This document shows positions 57,569 to 64,000 of a stretch of 64,000 nucleotides of DNA, piece after piece. The stretch's first letter is position 1. Every line of letters starts with the position of its first letter. The notes under the pieces are model-generated. The model saw only the letters and a program-made list of their open reading frames with translations. It had not been told where the DNA came from and made no database searches. The stretch is taken from positions 1-64,000 of the forward strand of contig JADGCV010000016.1 in NCBI GenBank assembly GCA_015228815.1, read 5' to 3'. Origin of the DNA: Magnetococcales bacterium. GTDB taxonomy: Bacteria > Pseudomonadota > Magnetococcia > Magnetococcales > UBA8363. A program made the translations under genes and the position numbers.

Positions 57569-58522
57569 ATGGCCACCGATCCCATCCCCCTGGGGGTCAG
57601 CGCCTGTCTTCTGGGACATCCGGTCCGCTATGACGGAGGGGACAAAAACGATCCCTGGATCGCGACAGTCCTTTCCGGGGTTTTCCAACCGATCGCCATT
57701 TGCCCCGAGGTCGAGGCGGGATTGGCTGTCCCGCGACCACCGATGCGTCTGGTCGGGCAAGGAATGTCGGCGCCTCGTCTGGTGACCGTGATGGATGGGC
57801 GGGACATGACCCCTGGAGTCGCCTTGTTGACCCGGACCCGGATGGTCCAATTGGCCACACCTGAACCGCGTGGTTTCATTTTCAAGAGTCGTTCTCCCTC
57901 TTGTGGGGTTGCGAGCACACCGTTGCATGATGATGCGGGCGGGGTGATCGGTGTCGCCTCCGGTTTGTTCGCGGAGGCGTTCATGCGACGGTTTCCCCTG
58001 GCGGTGGTCGTGGAGGAGACGGAACTTGTTTCCAGAGAAGGGCGGGCCGGGTTTGTCGAAAGAATGTTCGTTGCCGACCGATGGTTGCGGCTGCGGGCGG
58101 CGGGGATGACCCGTGAACGTTTGTCAACGTTTCAGGCACGTCATAAATTTCAGGTAATGGCCCATGACCCGGCTTCGATGCGTCGTCTGGGACGGCTGGC
58201 GGCGGTGGGGGATGCGGTGGCGGTCGAGGCCTATGGCCGGGAACTCTTTGCCGCGATGAAGGACCACGCCTCGGTGGAACACCAGGTCGATGTCCTGATG
58301 CATTTGTTCGGGTTTTTCAAAAAGGATGTGACCGCTCCGGAGAAAAGAAATTTCTTGGAATTGCTGGAGGCGTACCGCTCAAGGAGAATCACCCGCGAGG
58401 TGGTGCGTTCCTGGCTGCGGGGACAGGCCGTGCGTTGGAAAAAAGACGTTCTGCTTTCCCAATGGTATCTGTTCCCGGATCCCCGGGAAGAAGCGCTTCT
58501 TTCCGTCGGTTGTCAATCCTGA
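57569..58522 (+). CDS. DUF523-DUF1722 fusion (TudS-YbgA type)
   Basis: A 317-residue two-domain protein. Residues 1-150 are DUF523 with the three cysteines C13 (SACLLG), C45 (CPEVEAGL) and C112 (SRSPSCG), the 4Fe-4S ligands of TudS 2-thiouracil desulfidase. Residues 190-310 are DUF1722 (YbgA): FQARHKFQVMAH and the C-terminal YRSRRI...LRGQAVRW. The fusion is a known arrangement. It probably removes sulfur from thiolated nucleobases or a related substrate. Confidence 0.9.
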   Translation: MATDPIPLGVSACLLGHPVRYDGGDKNDPWIATVLSGVFQPIAICPEVEAGLAVPRPPMRLVGQGMSAPRLVTVMDGRDMTPGVALLTRTRMVQLATPEPRGFIFKSRSPSCGVASTPLHDDAGGVIGVASGLFAEAFMRRFPLAVVVEETELVSREGRAGFVERMFVADRWLRLRAAGMTRERLSTFQARHKFQVMAHDPASMRRLGRLAAVGDAVAVEAYGRELFAAMKDHASVEHQVDVLMHLFGFFKKDVTAPEKRNFLELLEAYRSRRITREVVRSWLRGQAVRWKKDVLLSQWYLFPDPREEALLSVGCQS

Positions 58523-58702
58523 GCGATCGGGTGTCCGTATCTGTCTCCTGAATTCGTGACTTCGCTGCCATCATGGTGAATCCAACCTGTATCGGACATT
58601 TTTCATCGGCTATCGTAGAAGTTAATTATTTTTTCCGCCGTCAAATGCCAACCTGCATATTAACTTTTGTCAAGTTGAATTTCATTGCGCTTTCCGAAAA
58701 GC

Positions 58703-59605
58703 CTACCGAAAGACCTCCTCCATTGAACCGGCCTCCAGAATATTACCACTCCATTGCTCCAGGGTTTCAAGGTCTGCCTGGTTCAACGTGGGAGGAACCC
58801 ATTGCGGAACCGGCCCGAATCTTCGTTCCATCAGTCGGAGCAGGGAACGGATCTCTCCTTCGCGAAGACCTTCCTGTCGTCCTTCCTGTTGTCCTTCCTT
58901 CCATGCCAGTGCGACCCGTCCCCGGGCATCGGTGATGGCGATGCCCGCCTTGTCGTACAGCTCCAGTTCATCCCGGGTCATGTTGGCCATCATGGCTTTT
59001 TCAAACGCATGGCGAAATGGCGCGAGATCCAGTTGTTCGGGAACACGATCCAGGGATTCGGCGTGGCGAATGAAATAGATCCATTTTTCCAGGATACCGG
59101 CACACTGGTCCAATGTTTTTTCAAATTTGGGCAATTCAATGAAATAATAAAGAATATCGCCGAGGTAGGTATTCCCGGTGATGGTTTCATGAGATTGGTG
59201 ACAGGAGACGCAGTGATCGAAGTCGGGAAACAGGACAAAATCGGTGATGGTGATGGCGATCACCTGATTCAGACTGGGGTAATGTTCACCTTTGGCAATC
59301 TGCTGGGTATAGGCTTTGGCGCCGTTGTACTGGATGCGTTTCAGAAAACCGTCCACCTTCTCGATTTGCATTTCCACGATGAAGGAAACGCCACGTTGGT
59401 CTTTGCAACGGACGTCGAGGATGGAAGATTTGAGTTCCTTGAGGCGCGGGGCCAGGAAGGGATCGAGGATGGTCAACTCGGCGATGCTTTGCTCACCCTC
59501 CAGGCCCATCAGGCTTTCCAGAAAGCTGATCGGAATCTCCTTGGCATCCTCGCTGCCGAAAATTTTCTTGAAGGCGAAATCGATTCTCGGATCGATGAAT
59601 TTCAT
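58703..59605 (-). CDS. Rpn-family PD-(D/E)XK nuclease (recombination-promoting)
   Basis: A 300-residue protein of the Rpn/PDDEXK family once annotated as transposase_31. It begins MKFIDPRIDFAFKKIFGSED, and the nuclease core is ILDVRCKDQRGVSFIVEMQ. Near residues 235-245 it has the QEGRQEG tandem typical of the family. Such genes are common, often multicopy, and linked to horizontal gene flow or defence. AAAGGA lies 6 bases before the ATG at 59605; the longer frame to 59677 is not supported. Confidence 0.88.
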   Translation of the reverse strand: MKFIDPRIDFAFKKIFGSEDAKEIPISFLESLMGLEGEQSIAELTILDPFLAPRLKELKSSILDVRCKDQRGVSFIVEMQIEKVDGFLKRIQYNGAKAYTQQIAKGEHYPSLNQVIAITITDFVLFPDFDHCVSCHQSHETITGNTYLGDILYYFIELPKFEKTLDQCAGILEKWIYFIRHAESLDRVPEQLDLAPFRHAFEKAMMANMTRDELELYDKAGIAITDARGRVALAWKEGQQEGRQEGLREGEIRSLLRLMERRFGPVPQWVPPTLNQADLETLEQWSGNILEAGSMEEVFR

Positions 59606-59893
59606 GGGCGTCCTTTCATGATGTGGATGCTCTACCCATCCATTCTTGCCGAAAACAGTCCCACTCGTCCAGAACAACGGTCAATAATCGGTGGAATGTA
59701 CCCGGTAACCCGAAGGAACGAAGGCGGCATGTCAAACCGTTCTGTCCTTGGCGCCAAGGTTCCGATCGTCGTGATTTTTCCGTTGCCCGCTTGACAGTCA
59801 TGGCGCCCCTCCTTAAGGTAGCGTGTGGAAACTGAAGTTGGTGATTCTTAACGAATCTTTGAAAAAATAATAGTTAGTTGGGAAGGAATGTTC

Positions 59894-60721
59894 ATGAAGG
59901 AGACCATCCTGTTGGTGGGTCATGGTTCACGGGATGAGGAGGGGAATGTCGAGGTCGAGGAATTCGCGGACTATTGGCGGGTAAAACATCCCGACTGGCG
60001 GATCGAGGTCTGCTGGATCGAACATGCTGCGGTCCTGCCCGACGAGGGACTGGATCGGGCGGCGCGGGACAGTGACCGGGTGATCGTATTGCCGATGATT
60101 CTCAACGCCGCCGGACATGTCAAGATGGAGTTGCCTGAATATGTGGCCCAGGCACGCCTTCGGTTTCCCGGGGTGGAGTTTTTGTTGGGTCGTCACCTGG
60201 GGGTGGACGAGCGTATTTTGAAGCTCGTCCGGATGCGGATTCACAGTGCCATGGTCAAACTCGATATGCCCGATCCGAAAAACACCGGCATCATTCTCTT
60301 GGGTCGGGGATCCTCGGACATGGCTGCCAATGGCGAGGTCGCCAAGATGGCCCGCTGGGTGTACGAAACGACACGTCATGATCTGGTCGATCATGCCTTT
60401 ACCGGCATTACCTACCCGAGGCTGGAAACGACCGTGGCCCGGCAGGTCCTTTTGGGCTCGATGCAGATCATCATTACCCCTTATTATCTTTTTACCGGAC
60501 GTCTGATCCAGCGAATTCACAAACAGGTGGAACGGCTGGGGCGGCAGTATCCACGGATCGCTTTCGAGGTGGCAGGTTATCTGGGAATCAACGACCGCGT
60601 GCTGGAGGTGGTGGAGGAGCGGTTGGCACAGGTGCGGGAGCGGTCAGCGTCGATGTTGGAATGCGATGGTTGCCGCTTTCGTGAAATTGCCCGGGAACAT
60701 GAAGCGGGCCATCATCATTGA
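59894..60721 (+). CDS. cbiX: CbiX, sirohydrochlorin cobaltochelatase
   Basis: A 275-residue class II chelatase that inserts Co2+ into sirohydrochlorin. The first half has GHGSRDEEGN and the metal-binding HVKMELP; the second half is the duplicated domain. It ends with a Cys- and His-rich tail (CDGCRFREIAREHEAGHHH). The ATG at 59894 has GGAAGGA at a good distance; the ATG at 59888 is too close. No cobalamin riboswitch is apparent upstream. It opens the cbi operon. Confidence 0.92.
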   Translation: MKETILLVGHGSRDEEGNVEVEEFADYWRVKHPDWRIEVCWIEHAAVLPDEGLDRAARDSDRVIVLPMILNAAGHVKMELPEYVAQARLRFPGVEFLLGRHLGVDERILKLVRMRIHSAMVKLDMPDPKNTGIILLGRGSSDMAANGEVAKMARWVYETTRHDLVDHAFTGITYPRLETTVARQVLLGSMQIIITPYYLFTGRLIQRIHKQVERLGRQYPRIAFEVAGYLGINDRVLEVVEERLAQVRERSASMLECDGCRFREIAREHEAGHHH

Positions 60722-60738
60722 ACCGAACCGGAAATCCC

Positions 60739-61398
60739 ATGAACACCCTTCCTCCCCCGATCGTCGCCGCCGGTCAGGAAATCGAGACCGCCTCCTTCGA
60801 ATACATCGATGCCCATGCCGGTTCGCGTCAGGGATATGCCGAGGCCGAATGGCCTTTGGTGCGCCGCTTGATCCATACCAGTGGCGATTTCGAGTTCAAC
60901 GGACTGACACGATTCCATCCCGAGGCCCTGATGGCAGGCCGCGAGGCGCTGATGCAGGGGGCGCCTCTGGTGGTTGACGTCAGCATGATTCGGGCGGGAT
61001 TGACCCGGAGGCGACTGGAGCCCCTGGGGATCGAAGTGCATCAGTTCAATGCCGATCCCGAGGTGATTCGCGGCGCGGTCGCGGAAAAAACGACACGGAC
61101 GGTCCAGGCAATGCGTTTGGCGTGGCGGCGCGGGCTGTTGCAGGGCGGTGTCGTGGCCATCGGCAACGCCCCGACCGCCCTTCTCGAACTCATCCGCCTT
61201 GTCAGGGAGGAAGGGGTCCTTCCAGCCCTGGTGATCGGGATGCCGGTTGGTTTCATTTCCGCCGCCGAATCCAAGGACCTGCTCATGACCCTGGACCGTC
61301 CGCCATGGATTTCGATTTGCGGAACCAAGGGAGGATCGACGTTGGTGGTGGCGGCGTTGCATGCCCTGATGGATCTGGCATTGGAGGGCAAGGGTTGA
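60739..61398 (+). CDS. cbiC: CbiC/CobH precorrin-8X methylmutase
   Basis: A 219-residue enzyme that moves the C11 methyl group to C12, giving (cobalt-)hydrogenobyrinate. The catalytic histidine is in LIHTSGDFEF; GNAPTALLEL and GMPVGFISAAESK are further family motifs. The ATG at 60739 is preferred; a TTG at 60718 overlaps the cbiX end and is an alternative. Its stop overlaps the cbiD start. Confidence 0.93.
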   Translation: MNTLPPPIVAAGQEIETASFEYIDAHAGSRQGYAEAEWPLVRRLIHTSGDFEFNGLTRFHPEALMAGREALMQGAPLVVDVSMIRAGLTRRRLEPLGIEVHQFNADPEVIRGAVAEKTTRTVQAMRLAWRRGLLQGGVVAIGNAPTALLELIRLVREEGVLPALVIGMPVGFISAAESKDLLMTLDRPPWISICGTKGGSTLVVAALHALMDLALEGKG

Positions 61399-62507
61399 GT
61401 GTCGCTCCCAAGACGCGCCGGGGCAACCGTACCGGATGGACGACCGGGGCCTGTGCCGCCGCTGCGGCCCGGGCGGCGACGGTGGGGCTGGTTTTGGGCA
61501 AGGTCCCTGCGATCATTCGGACCCTTCTTCCCAACGGGCAGGAGGTCGATTTCGCCGTCGCGGATCATTGTATCGATGCCGCCGGGGTCAAGGCGGTCGT
61601 CGTCAAGGATGCGGGGGATGATCCCGACATTACCCATGGGGCCCGCCTGGAAGTCCTTGTGGCGTCTTTGCCGGGACCTCCCGGAACGATTCACCTTCGG
61701 GGAGGCATCGGGGTGGGGACGGTGACCCGGCCCGGCCTGGGACTTCCCGTGGGTGAAGGGGCCATCAATCCCATTCCACGACAAAACATCACCGCCAACG
61801 TCCGTGCCGCCGCCGAGGGACTTCTCGACACTCGGGGACTCGGCGTCACCGTTTCGGTCCCGGGGGGGGAGGCCCTCGCCCGGAAGACGCTCAATCCACG
61901 ATTGGGGATCCTCGGCGGGATTTCCATTCTTGGAACGACCGGCGTGGTCTACCCCTATTCCACATCCGCCTACAAGGCGGCGGTCGTGCAATCGATTCAG
62001 GGAGCGGCGGCGGCGGGACGGACGACCCTCGCCTTGACGACGGGACGACGCACCGAACGTTTTGCCATGGCCCATTTTCCCGACTGGCCCGAACACGCCT
62101 TCGTCCAGATGGGCGATTTTGTCGGGGCCGCCCTGCAGGCGGCTTCGCGGGCAGGTTTGGCACAGGTGGTCCTGGTCGCCATGGGGGGGAAACTCGCCAA
62201 GATGGCCCAGGGGGTGGACAATACCCACGCCCATAAAAACGAACTCGACATGAACCGGGTGGCCCTCCTGGCGCAACAGGCCGGGGCGGACCGGTCTTTG
62301 TCCCGAGTCATCGCCCAGGGGCCGACCGTCCGCTTCGCCGTGGAAGAAATGGCGCGGGCCGGCATGGAGCTGAATTTCTATCGGACTTTGGCCGTGGCGG
62401 CACGCGAAGGGGTTCGGGGCTGGTTGCAACCGGGCAGGACGAAGGTCGCCGTCCTGGCGCTCGACTTCGACGGGCGATTCATGGTCGGGGTGGGAATCGA
62501 CGAATGA
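61395..62507 (+). CDS. cbiD: CbiD, cobalt-precorrin-5B C1-methyltransferase
   Basis: A 370-residue enzyme of the anaerobic (early-cobalt) route that methylates C1. Motifs: GWTTGACAAAAARAA near the start, GEGAINPIPR, and LGGISILGTTGVVYPYSTSAYKAA. The start is TTG at 61395, overlapping the cbiC stop (TTGA); no in-frame ATG or GTG fits. CbiD is a marker of the anaerobic pathway, in agreement with CbiX. Confidence 0.93.
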   Translation: MSVAPKTRRGNRTGWTTGACAAAAARAATVGLVLGKVPAIIRTLLPNGQEVDFAVADHCIDAAGVKAVVVKDAGDDPDITHGARLEVLVASLPGPPGTIHLRGGIGVGTVTRPGLGLPVGEGAINPIPRQNITANVRAAAEGLLDTRGLGVTVSVPGGEALARKTLNPRLGILGGISILGTTGVVYPYSTSAYKAAVVQSIQGAAAAGRTTLALTTGRRTERFAMAHFPDWPEHAFVQMGDFVGAALQAASRAGLAQVVLVAMGGKLAKMAQGVDNTHAHKNELDMNRVALLAQQAGADRSLSRVIAQGPTVRFAVEEMARAGMELNFYRTLAVAAREGVRGWLQPGRTKVAVLALDFDGRFMVGVGIDE

Positions 62508-63907
62508 TGGGACCATTGGACACCCCTCCCACCGACGTTATCCCGGTCGCGACGTGTTCATCCGCGGATTTTCCGGTGCAAACGGTTGCGGATCGGGGTT
62601 CGCCTGCCACGCTTTCACCCCCCATTTCGTTGATCGGGGTGCTCGATGCCGGACCCGATACCTTGGCGCCCATCGCCCGCCGCAGGATCGAGGAGGCGGA
62701 TCTGGTGGTGGGGGATGACCGTTTCCTGAAACTGTATGCCCCGCTTGTTTCCCAGGGCAGCCAGGTCCGTTCCTTCACCGGGCGTCTGGGGGAGGTGCCG
62801 CAATGGTTGGAGAACGGGCGCAGGCTGGGGCTCAAGGTGGCGGTTCTGGCGACGGGGGATCCCTTGTTCTTCGGGTTGGCGGGTTCGTTGTCGCGTCACC
62901 TGCCTCCGGGAAGTTTCGAGGTGTTGGCGCAGGTGTCTTCATTGCAACTGGCCTTTGCCCGCCTGGGACGTTCCTGGTCCGAGGCCCGATGGGTATCGCT
63001 TCATGCCCAGGATGGCGGGGATTGGCATTCGGAGGCGGATTTCGCCCATCCCCTGTATTCCCTTTGGCGTGCCATGCAGGGAGCGATCCTGCTTGGCGTT
63101 TTGACGAGTCCCGCCAACTCCCCGGCCCGCCTGGCGCGGATGCTCCTGGCTCTGGAATGGGGGGAATCCTGGACCATGACGGTCTGTCAACGTTTGGGAA
63201 TGGCCGATGAACGGATCGAACGCGCGTTGAGTCCATCCCGGGTCACGGAGGAGGATTTCCTCGCCCCCAACGTGGTCATTCTGGAACGGCGGCGGGCAAT
63301 CCCGGAGGCGCGATGGCCGGCGATCGGGTTGCCGGATGAATTCTATCGAAAAAAGTTTTTCCGCACGGGGTTGATCACCCGGCGGGAGGTTCGCGCGCTC
63401 GCCCTGGCCTACATGGAAATCGTCAACGGGGATCGGGTCTGGGACATCGGCGCCGGTTCCGGTAGCGTCGGATTGGAAGCCGCCGCCCTGACACCGGATG
63501 GCCAGGTCTGGGCCATCGAGAAGGACGCGGAATCGGTCCTCAACATTCAGGCCAACCGCAGGCGTCTCGGGCGCTACAATTATCGCGTCCAGTGCGCCAG
63601 CGCGCCCGATGGCATGGAGGCGTGGCCGGCCCCCGACGCGGTGTTTATCGGTGGCAGTGGCGGGATGCTGGAATCGTTGCTTCTTTTCGTGTTGACGCGG
63701 ATGAAGATCGGGGGGCGGCTGGTGATCAATCTGGTCACCCTGGAAAACCTGACCCGAACCCTCGACTGCCTCAAGAATCGTGGGCAATCCTGGCGTCTGA
63801 CCCAGACCGGTTGTTCGCTTGATCAGCCTTTGTCACACATGCACCGGCTGGAAGCCCAGGGGCCGGTTTGGATCGTTACCGCCGTCAAGGAGGCCGAATC
63901 GTCATGA
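62504..63907 (+). CDS. cbiET: CbiET fusion, precorrin-6B/7 methyltransferase-decarboxylase
   Basis: A 467-residue bifunctional enzyme. The first half (about 40-245) is the CbiE methyltransferase (IGVLDAGPDTLAPIARRRIEEAD, LATGDPLFFGL). The second half (about 270-467) is CbiT with the AdoMet motif VWDIGAGSGSVGLEAA. Together they methylate C5 and C15 and decarboxylate C12. CobL is the aerobic-path name for the same fusion. Its start overlaps cbiD by 4 bases. Confidence 0.94.
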   Translation: MMGPLDTPPTDVIPVATCSSADFPVQTVADRGSPATLSPPISLIGVLDAGPDTLAPIARRRIEEADLVVGDDRFLKLYAPLVSQGSQVRSFTGRLGEVPQWLENGRRLGLKVAVLATGDPLFFGLAGSLSRHLPPGSFEVLAQVSSLQLAFARLGRSWSEARWVSLHAQDGGDWHSEADFAHPLYSLWRAMQGAILLGVLTSPANSPARLARMLLALEWGESWTMTVCQRLGMADERIERALSPSRVTEEDFLAPNVVILERRRAIPEARWPAIGLPDEFYRKKFFRTGLITRREVRALALAYMEIVNGDRVWDIGAGSGSVGLEAAALTPDGQVWAIEKDAESVLNIQANRRRLGRYNYRVQCASAPDGMEAWPAPDAVFIGGSGGMLESLLLFVLTRMKIGGRLVINLVTLENLTRTLDCLKNRGQSWRLTQTGCSLDQPLSHMHRLEAQGPVWIVTAVKEAESS

Positions 63908-64000
63908 CAACCAGTTCCAAAGGGATGCTCGTCGGGGTTTCGCTCGGGCCGGGCGATCCGGAACTCTTGACCCGGGCTGCCTGGTCGGCCCTGGAGGGGG
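63904..64000 (+). CDS. cbiL: CbiL/CobI precorrin-2 C20-methyltransferase (partial)
   Basis: Only the first ~32 residues are present before the window ends. They include VGVSLGPGDPELLTRAAW, the N-terminal AdoMet-binding loop of precorrin methyltransferases, closest to CbiL/CobI. The ATG overlaps the cbiET stop (ATGA). Confidence 0.75.
   Translation, partial: MTTSSKGMLVGVSLGPGDPELLTRAAWSALEG

Noticed and set aside
59606-59893. Cobalamin riboswitch upstream of cbiX
   Set aside because: No B12-box-like core was seen by eye; a covariance search would be needed to be sure.

Overview
The window is a GC-rich, densely packed chromosomal segment of a Gram-negative proteobacterium. Lipoproteins, Tat and Sec signal peptides, a TonB protein and periplasmic sensor domains all point to a diderm cell. 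It reduces nitrous oxide, uses urea as a nitrogen source and makes cobalamin by the cbi-type route. The mix of a nos operon, a urt/ure locus, very large sensor kinases and FGE-fold/NTPase conflict proteins would fit Magnetococcia or a related deep-branching proteobacterium. That placement is inference from gene content; no marker gene here fixes it.

Layout. 1-6039: a three-gene minus-strand cassette ends in a 1448-residue protein that fuses a ParA/MinD-like ATPase, a calcineurin-like phosphoesterase, a NACHT NTPase and a C-terminal FGE/C-type-lectin-like domain. The last ~34 codons of that domain look like the variable region of a diversity-generating retroelement (DGR); no reverse transcriptase or template repeat lies in the window. 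6276-14186: an FNR/NNR-type box precedes a complete nosRZDFYL operon. 14258-17172: brnTA toxin-antitoxin, tonB, rlmB and a DUF1640-type coiled-coil membrane protein, all on the minus strand. 17329-21781: a class I aminotransferase, then a convergent minus-strand trio for a nucleotide-activated sugar (DegT/LegC-like aminotransferase, NeuD/PglD-like acyltransferase, CBS-nucleotidyltransferase of PtmE type).

22115-33375: a good sigma-54 promoter leads into urtABCDE (urea ABC importer) and, after a 321-base spacer, ureDABCEFG (urease and its nickel chaperones). 33379-41877: a hybrid sensor kinase with a solute-binding-protein sensor, an orphan HicB-type antitoxin, and a Cache-HAMP-PAS kinase/NtrC-family regulator pair. 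42187-46245: periplasmic rhodanese, NMT1/SsuA-like binding protein, ankyrin protein and a radical SAM protein. 46238-50025: a two-gene minus-strand cassette, a membrane-anchored KAP NTPase translationally coupled to a 724-residue protein that I do not recognise, a plausible undescribed conflict or defence system. 50429-59605: soluble chemoreceptor-like signalling fragment, Ser/Thr kinase-FGE fusion with a FecR-domain lipoprotein, second rhodanese, small PD-(D/E)XK-like protein, glycerate kinase, SlyD-type isomerase, DUF523-DUF1722 (TudS-YbgA) fusion and an Rpn-family nuclease. 59894-64000: an overlapping cobalamin operon cbiX-cbiC-cbiD-cbiET-cbiL, cut by the window end.

The most notable item is the left-edge cassette: a multi-domain NTPase effector whose sensor tail carries the signature of targeted hypermutation. 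The KAP cassette is second. No rRNA, tRNA, CRISPR array or insertion sequence was seen.
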